Under the pieces are notes generated by a model. It made no database searches. It saw only the letters and a list, made by a program, of their open reading frames with translations, and had not been told where the DNA came from. From contig CAWFQE010000012.1 in assembly GCA_963817885.1 (NCBI GenBank), positions 434,001 through 498,000 on the forward strand: a DNA stretch of 64,000 nt, written 5' to 3'. Origin of the DNA: CAVOHU01 sp963817885. GTDB lineage: Bacteria; Acidobacteriota; Vicinamibacteria; Vicinamibacterales; JAKQTR01. Position 1 is the first letter of the stretch; the number at the start of each line of letters is the position of its first letter. Position numbers and translations under genes: made by a program. Below, one piece after another: positions 1-8,880 of the stretch.

Positions 1-81
1 GGTGACCTGCTGATGGGGCTGGGCTTTGGCGTCATGCACGTGGTCTTCGGGATTCTGATCGCAGCGAGGCACGGTGGCTAG
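1..81 (+). CDS. C-terminal end of a membrane protein (partial)
   Basis: Only the last 26 codons are present, running in frame 1 to the TAG at 79-81. They encode a glycine-rich hydrophobic stretch that looks like a final transmembrane helix, followed by a short basic tail (ARHGG). The gene overlaps the GTG start of the next gene by 8 bases, so the two are probably co-transcribed and translationally coupled. The family cannot be identified from this fragment. Confidence 0.55.
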   Translation, partial: GDLLMGLGFGVMHVVFGILIAARHGG

Positions 82-469
82 ACACGGCGCGACCAATCGT
101 GATCATTCACGCAAGCCCGGCTCCGAGGACCGCGCAGACCATCCGGTGCGCGTCGCGGGCATTGCCGAAGCGGCGGTCCCGAAGCTCGATCGGGTGATCC
201 ACGAACGGATCCGCCTGGGCGTGGTGTCCGCCCTGGCCGTCAACCACGCGCTGACGTTCACCGAGCTCAAGGCGCTGCTCGATACGACGGACGGCAACCT
301 GAGCGTGCACGCGCGGAAGCTCGAAGATGCCGGCTACATCACGTGCACCAAGTCGTTCGAAGGTCGACACCCGCGCACCGAGTACCGCCTCGCTGCGGCG
401 GGCCGCCGCGCGCTGGACCGGTACCTGGATCACATGGAGGCGCTCATCCGCGCCATGCGGGAGCGTTAG
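74..469 (+). CDS. Winged-helix transcriptional regulator (HTH_34/MarR-like)
   Basis: A 131-residue protein with a single winged-helix domain (about residues 38-125). The segment LTFTELKALLDTTDGNLSVH is the helix-turn-helix, and YITCTKSFEGRHPRTEYRL is the wing. This is the pattern of the small HTH_34 family of DNA-binding regulators. The start is a GTG that overlaps the stop of the upstream membrane-protein gene, an arrangement common for these regulators, which often control the adjacent membrane protein. The first 35 residues are basic and low in complexity, so a later start is possible. It converges on dedA, and the two genes overlap at their 3' ends (466-469). The DNA target is unknown. 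Confidence 0.8.
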   Translation: MARHGATNRDHSRKPGSEDRADHPVRVAGIAEAAVPKLDRVIHERIRLGVVSALAVNHALTFTELKALLDTTDGNLSVHARKLEDAGYITCTKSFEGRHPRTEYRLAAAGRRALDRYLDHMEALIRAMRER

Positions 470-1128
470 ACCGAGTCCTTCGTCACCGCGCCGCCCTCCG
501 CCGCCCGCCGCTTGCGCAGCCACGAATTCAGATACGCGAAGAGTCCCGGAAGCAGCGAGAGGAAGATGACGACCGCCACGACGATGTGGATGCGGCTCTC
601 GATGTTCGGCACGATCCGGCCGAGAAAAAAGCCGGTCAGCGTCATGCTGTTGATCCAGAGCACCGCGCCCACCAGGTTGAAGACGGCGAACCGGCGGTAA
701 GTCATGTCCGCGGCGCCGGCCACCACCGGCGCAAAGGTGCGGACAATCGGCATGAACTGCGCGAGGATGATCGTCTTCCCCCCATGGCGTTCGTAGAACT
801 CGTGGGTGCGGACCAGGTGTTCCCGCCTGAAGAAGAACGAGTTCGGCCGGCTGTACAGGGCATGGCCTGCCCGATGCCCGATGAAGTACCCCGTTCCGTT
901 ACCGACGACGGCCGCGGCCATCAGGCAGGGAATCAGCCACGCAATCTGCAGATCACCGCGGGCGGCGAACAGCCCCGCCGTCACGAGCAACGAGTCCCCG
1001 GGCAGGAAGAACCCCACCATCAACCCTGTTTCCGCGAAGATGATGAAGATCAGCCCCGCCAGGCCCACCAGCCGGATGAGCTCGGGCACGTTGTACACGA
1101 GTCGAAAGAATTCCTGAATCAGGTCCAC
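466..1128 (-). CDS. DedA family inner-membrane protein
   Basis: A 220-residue integral membrane protein of the DedA/SNARE-associated (VTT) family, proposed to act as a lipid scramblase or proton-dependent transporter. Visible hallmarks are the re-entrant N-terminal region with AETGLMVGFFLPGDSLL (about 32-48), the GNGTGYFIGHRAG segment (about 76-88), and the HGGKTIILAQFMPIVRTFAP block (about 114-133) with the conserved R. Several hydrophobic helices follow, and the C-terminal tail is basic and cytoplasmic. The start is GTG at 1128, preceded by a GAGGAG ribosome-binding site 6 bases away. Length is normal for the family. The substrate cannot be read from sequence. Confidence 0.9.
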   Translation of the reverse strand: MDLIQEFFRLVYNVPELIRLVGLAGLIFIIFAETGLMVGFFLPGDSLLVTAGLFAARGDLQIAWLIPCLMAAAVVGNGTGYFIGHRAGHALYSRPNSFFFRREHLVRTHEFYERHGGKTIILAQFMPIVRTFAPVVAGAADMTYRRFAVFNLVGAVLWINSMTLTGFFLGRIVPNIESRIHIVVAVVIFLSLLPGLFAYLNSWLRKRRAAEGGAVTKDSV

Positions 1129-1142
1129 GAACGCTCCTCACA

Positions 1143-1176
1143 GTGTCGTATGAACGGCCGACCGCCGGACCGTCAA
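1143..1176 (-). promoter_or_regulatory. Putative sigma-70 promoter for dedA
   Basis: On the minus strand a TTGACG hexamer (1171-1176) is followed after about 17-18 bases by TCATACG. This resembles a -35/-10 pair and sits directly upstream of the GAGGAG and GTG of dedA. It was found by eye only. Confidence 0.4.
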
Positions 1177-1189
1177 GTATACAACGCTC

Positions 1190-1198
1190 TGGTATGCT
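1190..1198 (+). promoter_or_regulatory. Putative extended -10 for the FAD oxidoreductase gene
   Basis: TGG-TATGCT resembles an extended -10 element 10 bases before the ATG at 1208. No Shine-Dalgarno sequence precedes that ATG, so the transcript may be almost leaderless. There is no clear -35. Confidence 0.3.
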
Positions 1199-1207
1199 GA
1201 TGTCGCG

Positions 1208-2840
1208 ATGAGCCACGCCCATTCGACTCCTGCCGGCCGCCCCTCGACGCCCGGATCACACACGAGTGACGCGCTGGAATCCGCCCTCAGGTCCCGCCTC
1301 CGCGGCGACGTGCGATTCGACCCGGGCACGCGCGCGCTCTACGCCACCGATGCCTCCAACTACCGCCAGGTTCCGATCGGGGTCGTCATGCCTCGCGACG
1401 CCGACGACATCGTCGCGGCGGTCGAGGAGTGCCGGCGGGCCGACGTGCCGATTCTGCCGCGGGGAGCGGGCACCAGCCTGGCGGGCCAGGGGTGTAACGT
1501 GGCCGTGGTCATTGACACCTCGAGGTACTACGACGCCATCCTCGCAATCGACCCCGGGCGCCGACAGGCGCGCATCCAGCCCGGCGTCGTGCTCGATCGG
1601 CTTCGAGACGAAGCCGAGCGCCATCACCTGACGTTTGCGCCGGACCCGGCGACGCACCGCTGGTGCGCGGTCGGGGGCATGATCGGCAACAACTCGTGCG
1701 GCGTCCACTCGGTGATGGCGGGGAAGACCGACGACAACGTCGATGAACTGGACATCCTCACCTACGGCGGGCTTCGGCTCCGCGTCGGTCCGACCAGTGC
1801 CGCCGATCTCGATCAGATCATTCGGGAAGGCGGGCCCCGGGGCGAGATCTACGGCCGCCTGGTGCGGTTGCGCGATCGCTACGCGGACCTGATCCGCTCG
1901 CGCTTTCCGGCGATCCCGCGGCGCGTTTCCGGGTACAACCTCGACTACCTTCTCCCGGAACGCGGCTTCCATGTCGCCCGTGCGCTGGTCGGCTCGGAGG
2001 GCACCTGCGTGACGGTGCTCGAGGCCACTCTCAGGCTGGTGCCGAGCCCGTCCGCCAGGGTCTTGCTGCTGCTCGGGTATCAGGATGTCTACAAGGCCGG
2101 CGACGCCGTCCCCCAGGTGGTCTCGTTCAAACCGATTGGCCTCGAGGGCATCGACCAGCTTCTCGTCGAGCACACGAGAAGGAAGGGCCTGAATGCCAAG
2201 GGGCTGGCGCTTCTGCCCGAGGGCGGGGCGTGGCTGTATGTCGAGTTCGGGGCCGACACACTGGACGAAGCCGAGAATCAGGCCCGGAGACTGATGGACG
2301 CGCTCGGATCGTCGGCGGGCGCTCCGTCGATGCGGCTGTTCCGCGATCCGATCGAGACCGCCCACGCGTGGACGGTGCGGGAGTCGGCACTCGGGGCCAC
2401 CTCGTTCGTTCCGGGCGAGGCGAAGAACTGGGAAGGATGGGAAGACGCGGCCGTTCCGCCGGAGCGGCTGGGTGACTACCTGAGATCCTTCCGGAAGCTG
2501 CTCGCTCAGCACGGTTTCAAGGGCGCCCTCTACGGGCACTTCGGCCAGGGGTGCATCCACACGCGCATCGACTTCGATCTGAAGACGGTGGAAGGGATCG
2601 CCCGGTATCGACGCTTCGTCGAAGAGGCCGCCGACATGGTGGTGGGATTTGGCGGGTCTCTGTCCGGCGAGCACGGCGACGGGCAGTCCCGCGCCGAGCT
2701 GCTGCCGAGGATGTTCGGGCCTGAACTGGTCGCGGCGTTCGAGGAGTTCAAGTCGATTTGGGACCCGGCGTTCCGGATGAACCCCGGAAAAGTCGTCAGG
2801 CCGAACCGGCTCGATGAGGATCTGCGGCTGCCGCAGGTAC
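1208..2840 (+). CDS. FAD-linked oxidase half (GlcD/D-LDH type) of a frameshifted FAD/Fe-S oxidoreductase
   Basis: This encodes the flavin part of a fused FAD-binding/Fe-S dehydrogenase of the GlcD/D-lactate dehydrogenase type. Such enzymes oxidise 2-hydroxy acids and pass electrons through Fe-S clusters to the membrane pool. FAD_binding_4 motifs are visible: LPRGAGTSLAGQG (about 83-95) and GGMIGNNSCGVHS (about 157-169). The FAD-oxidase C domain ends with GEHGDGQSRAELLPRMFG (about 486-503). The frame continues to a stop at 3331, but from about 2840 the predicted protein is nonsense while the next frame encodes the expected Fe-S partner. Dropping one base near 2838 joins RLDEDLRLP to RYHPAEVATHF, as in intact homologues. 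The gene is therefore one frameshifted ORF of about 970 codons. The exact substrate is unknown. Confidence 0.85.
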
Positions 2841-4118
2841 CACCCGGCAGAGGTGGCAACCCATTTCTCCTATCCGGTCGAAGGGAACTTCTCGAACGCC
2901 GCGCTCCGCTGTGTCGGGGTCGGGAAGTGCCGCAAGACGGACTCGGGCGCCATGTGTCCCTCCTACATGGTGACCCGCGACGAACGCCATGCCACGCGAG
3001 GGCGCGCGCGCCTGCTCTTCGAAATGATGCAGGGCGATATCGTCCGCGGAGGGTTTCGAGACGAGGCCGTCCGGGAAGCACTCGACCTGTGCCTGTCGTG
3101 CAAGAGCTGCAAGACGGAGTGCCCGGTCGGCGTGGACATGGCGACCTACCGGGCCGAGTTCTTCGCCCACTACTACGAGCATGCGCGCCGCCCGCTGCGC
3201 GCCTACGTGTTCGGCTACATGCATCGATGGGCCCGCCTGGTGGAGTACGTGCCCTGGCTGGCCAACGCGGTGACCCAGGTCGCGCCGCTGAGCACGCTGG
3301 TGAAGGCCGTCCTGGGCCTCCATCCCGGTAGGCGGATTCCGCCGTTCGCCCCGCGCAGCTTCCGCCGCACGTTCAGGCCCGCGCCTGGCGGTGAGTCGCG
3401 GCGGCGCGTCCTGCTCTGGCCGGACACCTGGAACAACTATTTCCATCCGGAGATCGCCCGGTCGGCAGCGGACGTGCTCGAAGCATCCGGTTGTCACGTC
3501 GAGATTCCACGGGCCCACCTGTGCTGCGGGCGGCCGCTATACGATTCCGGCATGCTCGGCGCGGCCAGGCGCCAGCTCGAGCAGATCCTGGCGAGCCTCG
3601 GACCGGAAATCGAGGCCGGGGTGCCGCTGGTCGGGCTCGAACCGAGTTGCGTCTCCGTGTTTCGCGACGAGTTGCTCAATCTCATTCCGGACAACCCGCT
3701 GGCCCGCCGCCTGAGCAGCCAGACATTCCTTTTGACCGAGTTTCTCAGGCAGTCGGGGGTTCATGTTCCGGCGCATCTCGAGGCCACGGCCGTCCTGCAC
3801 CCGCACTGCCACCATCGCGCCGTGCTCCGCCTCGACGACGAGATCTCCGTGATGAAGGATCTGGGACTGGATGTGACGGTACTGGATTCCGGATGCTGCG
3901 GCATGGCCGGCGCGTTCGGCTTCGAGCGCGAGCACTACGACGTGTCCATCGGGGCAGGAGAGCGCGTGCTGTTGCCCGCCGTGCGCGCGGCTGCGCCCGA
4001 GACGCTTGTGGTCGCCAGCGGATTCAGCTGTCGCGAGCAGGTCGAGCAGACCACTGGACGACGTGTCTGGCACGTGGCCGAGGTCCTGGAGAAAGGATTG
4101 CGGCGGAGGTCGCCGTAG
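2841..4118 (+). CDS. Fe-S/CCG half of the same frameshifted oxidoreductase
   Basis: This is the C-terminal half of the enzyme that starts at 1208. It carries two ferredoxin-type clusters: the degenerate CVGVGKCRK...MCPSY (near 2911) and CLSCKSCKTECPVGVD (near 3090). Two cysteine-rich CCG domains follow, with CCGRPLYDSG (near 3520) and CCGMAGAFGFE (near 3895), as in GlpC/GlcF/HdrD proteins. The open frame has an ATG at 2814, but the first residues from it (MRICGCRR) do not match the family; homology starts at YHPAEV, immediately after the inferred extra base. The gene ends in a stretch with a strong hairpin and converges on the chemoreceptor gene. Confidence 0.85.
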   Translation, partial: HPAEVATHFSYPVEGNFSNAALRCVGVGKCRKTDSGAMCPSYMVTRDERHATRGRARLLFEMMQGDIVRGGFRDEAVREALDLCLSCKSCKTECPVGVDMATYRAEFFAHYYEHARRPLRAYVFGYMHRWARLVEYVPWLANAVTQVAPLSTLVKAVLGLHPGRRIPPFAPRSFRRTFRPAPGGESRRRVLLWPDTWNNYFHPEIARSAADVLEASGCHVEIPRAHLCCGRPLYDSGMLGAARRQLEQILASLGPEIEAGVPLVGLEPSCVSVFRDELLNLIPDNPLARRLSSQTFLLTEFLRQSGVHVPAHLEATAVLHPHCHHRAVLRLDDEISVMKDLGLDVTVLDSGCCGMAGAFGFEREHYDVSIGAGERVLLPAVRAAAPETLVVASGFSCREQVEQTTGRRVWHVAEVLEKGLRRRSP

Positions 4119-4168
4119 CGTCGCGCCGGAGAGCGGCCGGTGCCGTCCGGCGGGGATGCGCGGCGGCA

Positions 4169-4201
4169 GGCGCACGCGGCCGGCGTGCCGGCGCGTGCGC
4201 C
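4169..4201. terminator. GC-rich hairpin between convergent genes
   Basis: The 10-bp arms GGCGCACGCG and CGCGTGCGCC pair perfectly, and the loop can pair further (GCCGGC/GCCGGC). It lies between the 3' ends of the oxidoreductase (+) and the chemoreceptor (-), so it could terminate both. There is no clear T-run. Confidence 0.5.
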
Positions 4202-4219
4202 CGTCCTGATCGAAGGGGA

Positions 4220-5806
4220 CTATTGAGCTCCGTAGGTCCCCGTCCTGCCGGACAACGACTCGTCTGAGGCCGCAGCGGCGCGCGACGGCCTGGCCGGACC
4301 GGGTTTGAGGGATCGGAAACGGCGGGCCGAGTCGATGGCGACCACGCTCGCGGATGGTTCGACCTCGATTGATTCGGCTGCCGTTCGGCCTGCCAGCGAC
4401 TGCAGGTGATGCACGAGTTCCATGGCGACCTCGGCCTGGCTGTTCAGCTCGGCGCTGGCGGCCGCGCTCTCTTCGGCGGTCGCCGCCGTGGTCTGGATCA
4501 CCTTTTCCATCTGGGTGATGGCATGGGCGACCTGATCGAAGCCCCCCGCCTGCTGGGTGCTGGCCTCGCTGACCTGGTCGACCAGGCCTTTGACCAGCTC
4601 GGCATTCGCCGTGATCTCCCTGATCGACTGTTCCACCAGGCCCACGCGATCGTTGCCGTCCTTCGCGCTGACAATTGACGATTCGATCAGCGAGGCCGTG
4701 TCCTTGGCAGCCTGCGCCGAGCGCTGGGCGAGGTTGCGCACCTCTTCGGCGACCACCGCGAAGCCCATGCCGGCCTCGCCTGCGCGTGCGGCCTCGACGG
4801 CGGCGTTGAGCGCGAGAATGTTGGTCTGGAACGCAATCTCGTCGATGGTCTTGATGATCTTCGAGACCTTGCCGCTCGACTCCTGGATCACCGCCATCGA
4901 CGACAGCATCTGGCCCAGGGCCTGGTTCGACCGCTTGACCAGGTGCTCGGCGCTGACCATCAGCTTGGCCGCTTCCTGGGCGTTCGCGGCATTGCGCCGC
5001 GTCATGGACGACATCTCCTCCATGGTGGCGGACGTCTCCTCGATCGACGCGGCCTGCTGGCTCGCGCCGGTCGAGAGGGACCGGGCGGAGTCGGCGACCT
5101 GCGCCGAGGTGCCCGCCATCTTCCGGGCGCCTTCCTGCATGTTGTGGGCGACCGCCTTGAGATCGCGCACGACGCCGACGACGGTATAGGCCACCACGCC
5201 CGCGGCGAGAAAGGCCAGGCCGAAGCTCACGAAGAGCGCGATCTGGGCCCACCAGCCGGTGCGGGCGGCGGCGTCGCGATCGTCCGACAGCTGCGTGGTC
5301 TCGAGCTGCGCCATCTTGGCCGACAGATCGCGCGCCCGGTTCGCCTCGGCGTCAATCGCATCACCGGCTTCCATCGCCTCGGCGCCCCGGAACTCGGCGG
5401 CCAGCTGGTGAACCTTCTTCGCGCCATCCCGCCAGTTGACCAGCGCCGTCCTGATTCCCTCGCACATCGCGCGCTTCTCGGCGGAATCGGCCAGCTTGGC
5501 GAGCGCGTCGACGGCGGTCAGGGCGTGATCGAACTGCCGCCCGGTTTCCTCGATTTCGCGCTTCACGACATCGCCCTGCTGCCGCGCGGCTGCGATGGAG
5601 ACGGTCCGCGTCGACGCTCGCACGTTGGCGACCGCCGTTTCGATTTCGCCCGAAAGCCGAAGCCCGGCGGCCGTGACGTTGCTCATGCGCGCGACCTGTC
5701 CGCTCAGCCGCCCCGTCGTCAGCCGATCGCTGACTCCGATGACGAGCACGAGGAACAGCACGGCTCCGAAACCGGTGAACAGGCGCTTGCCAATCGTCCA
5801 ACTCAT
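4220..5806 (-). CDS. Methyl-accepting chemotaxis protein
   Basis: A 528-residue transmembrane chemoreceptor. Residues 1-25 form the first membrane helix. About 26-185 is a periplasmic four-helix-bundle sensor rich in Ala and Arg. About 188-212 is the second membrane helix. The cytoplasmic signalling domain contains the hairpin tip IDEIAFQTNILALNAAVEAA, where CheA and CheW bind. Coiled-coil methylation helices with repeated Ala/Glu/Gln pairs flank the tip. The linker after the second helix (VRDLKAVAHNMQEGARKMA) is HAMP-like but short. A basic, disordered tail of about 60 residues follows. A GGAGGAG site lies just before the ATG. No che genes are adjacent, so it is an orphan receptor with unknown ligand. 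Confidence 0.92.
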   Translation of the reverse strand: MSWTIGKRLFTGFGAVLFLVLVIGVSDRLTTGRLSGQVARMSNVTAAGLRLSGEIETAVANVRASTRTVSIAAARQQGDVVKREIEETGRQFDHALTAVDALAKLADSAEKRAMCEGIRTALVNWRDGAKKVHQLAAEFRGAEAMEAGDAIDAEANRARDLSAKMAQLETTQLSDDRDAAARTGWWAQIALFVSFGLAFLAAGVVAYTVVGVVRDLKAVAHNMQEGARKMAGTSAQVADSARSLSTGASQQAASIEETSATMEEMSSMTRRNAANAQEAAKLMVSAEHLVKRSNQALGQMLSSMAVIQESSGKVSKIIKTIDEIAFQTNILALNAAVEAARAGEAGMGFAVVAEEVRNLAQRSAQAAKDTASLIESSIVSAKDGNDRVGLVEQSIREITANAELVKGLVDQVSEASTQQAGGFDQVAHAITQMEKVIQTTAATAEESAAASAELNSQAEVAMELVHHLQSLAGRTAAESIEVEPSASVVAIDSARRFRSLKPGPARPSRAAAASDESLSGRTGTYGAQ

Positions 5807-5881
5807 GATGTTCTCCTCCGCACTCGACGTCAGGCCGGTCCCCAGGCGACGCGTCGCCTGATCCCGGGCCGGCCGCCCCGG

Positions 5882-6221
5882 TTAACTGGCTTTCTTCATC
5901 ACGACGCGGAGGACGGGAAGCGCTTCCATCTCCCGGACCGGGAACTTCATCCGCACGCCGATCAGGCCGGGCTTGGTCAACGTGAACGTCCAATCGCCTC
6001 TGGCGATGCCGCCAATAATCCACTCGCCCTTGGCGTCGGTCTTGGCCTCGGTACCTGCCCCGATCTTCCAGATCTGCCTTGATCGTCACACCCCAGACAG
6101 GAGTGCCGGATTCGTCGACCACTTTGCCGGTGATCTGTCCCATGCCCTTCCACTGGGCAGAGGCGGTGCCTGCTGTGAACAGAACACCCGCCAGGACACA
6201 CAGGAATGCAACACGTCGCAT
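5882..6221 (-). CDS. Small secreted carboxypeptidase-regulatory-like protein (frameshifted)
   Basis: The protein starts with a clear Sec signal peptide (MRRVAFLCVLAGVLFTAG then TASAQ), followed by GQITGKVVDESGTPVWGVTI, the first strands of a CarboxypepD_reg-like beta-sandwich. In the starting frame the sequence turns to nonsense after KADL. One base later, near 6063, the other frame continues sensibly as KIGAGTEAKTDAKGEW, then IARGDWTFTLTKPGL, and ends VVMKKAS with TAA at 5882-5884. The true product is therefore about 112 residues with one extra base in the sequence. A GGAGG site precedes the ATG. These domains are often found alone as secreted beta-sandwich proteins; the function is unknown. 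Confidence 0.7.
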
Positions 6222-6260
6222 GAGTCAATCCTCCATTCAGGTGGCGTCAGCCCTCCGGGC

Positions 6261-6289
6261 AGCCCGCGCGGTGGAACCACGCGCGGGCT
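6261..6289. other. Strong hairpin
   Basis: AGCCCGCGC and GCGCGGGCT pair perfectly around an inner GTGG/CCAC pair with one bulged G. It lies between the dam gene (3' end at 6492, minus) and the start of the secreted-protein gene (6221, minus). It may be a terminator for dam or a repeat element, but it has no T-run. Confidence 0.4.
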
Positions 6290-6491
6290 CACAACCCGAC
6301 GGGCAAGCAGCGGTGAATCGATTTGATAATCGGCCTTCGTGCCGGCGGCTTGAACCGATGGCCGATGACCGCGCCGGAGCGAGGGGCGTAATCGGGGGGC
6401 TTACGCGTGTTGACTACGCAGGAGTCGAGCGTGCGGAGCGAGCCCTGGGGCTGCAGTCCGGGCGCACGCCCGGCTGACCGGAGCACGAGGT

Positions 6492-7368
6492 TCAGAGGTT
6501 TCTGGTGGCGAGGACTTCGCGGACCGGCGTGCGATCGCCGTTGCAGCTGATGCGGCGGGGACCTGACAGGTCGGTCAGGTGATAGCCGAGGCGTTGATAG
6601 AGCTGGCGCACCCGTGCGGTGGCCTGATTGACCAGCACGACGGGGCCGGTGTGGCGTGCCAGCCATTTCGCCGTGCGGACCTGATCGTCCCAGCGTGAAT
6701 CCGCCCTGCGAGTACTGCCGGAACTCGACGTCGTATGGCGGGTCGGCGTACACGAAATCGCCGGGCTCGAGGGCGAGCCGTTCGAAATCGACCGACGCCA
6801 GCTTCCAGCGCCTGAACACCGCTCGGTATTCGCCAAAGTCGCGCTGATAGTTGATGCACGAGTACCGGCCGAACGGCACGTTGAACGAGCCGCGCCGGTT
6901 GAACCGGCAGAGCCCGTTATAGCCCGTTCGATTCAGGTAGTAGAAGAGCGCCGCGCTCTCGGTACCGGAAGATGCACCCGCCGCCTGCAGCTCGTTGAAG
7001 CGCGAGCGCTGTCGATAGAACGCCTCGCGGTCGTTCTCCATCGCGAACTCGATCCGGAGTCCGCGCTTGAGCCAGGTGTAGAAGTTGATGAGGTGCGGGT
7101 TGATGTCGTTGAGCAGGGCGCGAGTGGGCCTCAACGCCAGGCTGAGCGCGGCTCCACCGCAGAACGGCTCGACCAGCCGCCGATTTGCGTGGGGGGCCCA
7201 CAGCGGCTGGACGACCGGCACCTGCCAGCGCTTGCCGCCCGCCCACTTCAGCGGGGGACGAATCGCCGGCTTCTCAGCGCGGGTGTGAGGCTCGGCGGAG
7301 TGTGCGGGACTATGCACAGGCGTCAGAGGTCGCGTCAACGGGCACCGTGCCATCATCCGTGCCGCCAC
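6492..7368 (-). CDS. DNA adenine methylase (Dam/M.DpnM type), frameshifted
   Basis: A D12-class N6-adenine methyltransferase that transfers a methyl group from S-adenosylmethionine to adenine in DNA. PPLKWAGGKRWQ is the AdoMet-binding motif I, followed by RLVEPFCGGAALSLAL. The catalytic motif is DFVYADPPYD (DPPY). The target-recognition region ALFYYLNRTGYNGLCRFNRR is typical of the Dam family. After YSQGGFT the starting frame is wrong; removing one base near 6693 gives TWDDQVRTAKWLARHTGPVV and continues to a proper stop at 6492. The restored product is about 291 residues. Several in-frame starts are possible before PPLKWAGG. No restriction enzyme lies beside it, so it is an orphan or regulatory methylase. 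Confidence 0.85.
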
Positions 7369-7869
7369 TGGCGGCCGTCAAGGCAATCCTCACGGCGATT
7401 GGGGAGGGGGAGGGCCTATGGCGAGGGCCGCACGGTTCACCATGCGGTGTTTCTGGTTGCGGGGGCTCGCAACGGACATTGGGTTCTCTTTGGCAGGGGG
7501 CGGACTAAAGCCTGCTACAAACATCCTCAGCGTCCCGCGTTGCAGACGTTCGAGCTGCCTGAATCGATAACGCGGTCGCCTGTGGAAGTCGCTGGGCGGG
7601 GACATGCCCAGCCCGCCGTGGAGGCCGGTGAGCCACCGATCCGCCATCGAAGGAAGTCGTCGCCTCGGATGACACCGCAGTTACACGTGCGCCTTGTGAC
7701 ATTGCTGGCCTGGAAGCCAAGGTGGACTGACAGCCAGGGACTGGAGGCCAAGGCCTGGAAGTCAGAGATGCCCTTGGTATACAGCTGAGTTATACTCGCT
7801 CGCGCCTCGCGCCTTCCTTTGCGAACCGCGACGCGGCACGCGCTCGTTGGGCCCGTTGACAGTCAGACT
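7369..7869. other. Intergenic stretch at the left edge of the accessory island
   Basis: No convincing gene is seen. It contains the att-like TGGTTGCGGGGG at 7454-7465 with a weak preceding hairpin, a GCTGGGC/GCCCAGC inverted repeat near 7592-7613, and a TTATACTCG promoter-like motif at 7790-7798 ahead of the BRCT gene. Confidence 0.5.
7454..7465 (+). repeat. att-like repeat copy A (tRNA-fMet 3' end)
   Basis: TGGTTGCGGGGG is the reverse complement of the last 12 bases (CCCCCGCAACCA) of the tRNA-fMet gene at 28347-28423. It is followed by CTCGCAAC, giving a GTTGCGGG...CGCAAC palindrome. The preceding hairpin CCGCA...TGCGG is weaker than those at copies B-D. Confidence 0.55.
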
Positions 7870-8751
7870 ATGGGGGGCCACATGAGACCGCTCGGACCTA
7901 TCGGTTTTCGCCTTGCCCATGAACTCGAAGGCATTCTCACGGGCATACGGGCTGACGGAGCAATTGGCCAGCAAGAATTCGCACGTGTCGAGCGATGGCT
8001 TTCAGAGAACGAACAACACGCCTTGGTTTACCCGTTCTCGGAGATCGCCGTGCATCTCCGACAGGCGTTGCGTGACGGTGTCATCACTCTCGATGAGTGC
8101 GATGACCTCTTGTTCGTCGTCCAAAAACTGACAAATGCAAACCCGTATTTCGACGGTTTGCGCACAGGTACGCAGGTGCTCATGGGACTCCTGGCCGGCG
8201 TCTCCGCTGACGGGATGCTAAGTGACGCCGAGGTCAAGGCGCTAAGCCAGTGGGTTGAGGACTGGAGCCACCTGCAGGGCGTGTGGCCATTCGATGAATG
8301 CAATTCAATAGTCACGAAGATGTTGGCCACCGGGAAGGTCAACGAATATAGGGATTATCTATTCGACTTGGTTAGGCAGTTTCCAGTCGCCGGCCAGCTG
8401 GACGAAGAAACGGGAGAATTGCCGCCGCTGCTGATCAAGGGCATATGCGCGGTCGATCCCTCAATCACCTTCCTCAATTCACAGTTTGTCTTTACCGGCG
8501 AGTCATCTAGGGCTGACCGCAGCGCTCTCGAGGATCTGGTGATTCAACGCGGTGGCACTCCGTGGCCGAGAGTAACCGCAGATACCAGCTACCTCATTGT
8601 CTGCGACTACGGGAGTCCGTTTTGGGCGTTTGCATGCTACGGGCGCAAGGTAGAGCAGGCCTACAACTTGAGGAAGAAGGGGCACGGCGTTCTGATCGTT
8701 CACGAGTTGGACTTTTGGGACGCCCTGGCTGACACGGCAGCCGGGAAATGA
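7870..8751 (+). CDS. Protein with duplicated TerB-like region and C-terminal BRCT domain
   Basis: A soluble protein of about 293 residues. The N-terminal half contains two copies of one motif: GILTGIRADGAIGQQEFARV followed by a W, then GLLAGVSADGMLSDAEVKAL followed by a W. The shared G-x-x-x-G-x-x-A-D-G-x-x-x-x-x-E pattern resembles the TerB/DjlA helical fold. The C-terminal third (about 205-290) is a BRCT domain: FVFTGESSRADRSALEDLV, RGGTPWPRVTADTSYLIVCD, then KVEQAYNLRKKGHGVLIVHE. BRCT domains bind phosphopeptides or DNA ends. The frame opens at a TTG at 7819, but the ATGs at 7870 and 7882 are better starts; a G-run precedes 7882. It lies just upstream of the helicase operon on the same strand, so it may belong to the same system. 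Confidence 0.8.
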   Translation: MGGHMRPLGPIGFRLAHELEGILTGIRADGAIGQQEFARVERWLSENEQHALVYPFSEIAVHLRQALRDGVITLDECDDLLFVVQKLTNANPYFDGLRTGTQVLMGLLAGVSADGMLSDAEVKALSQWVEDWSHLQGVWPFDECNSIVTKMLATGKVNEYRDYLFDLVRQFPVAGQLDEETGELPPLLIKGICAVDPSITFLNSQFVFTGESSRADRSALEDLVIQRGGTPWPRVTADTSYLIVCDYGSPFWAFACYGRKVEQAYNLRKKGHGVLIVHELDFWDALADTAAGK

Positions 8752-8880
8752 TGCTCCTCCTGCTCAGTTGCGTCTAACGGTGATGACGCGCTCGGCCTCT
8801 CGGGAGGCGAAGCAAGGGTGCGCCTCGCATGGACACCATTCCGTAAGATCCATCTGCCCCCTTAGGTGATTTCGGCAAAC

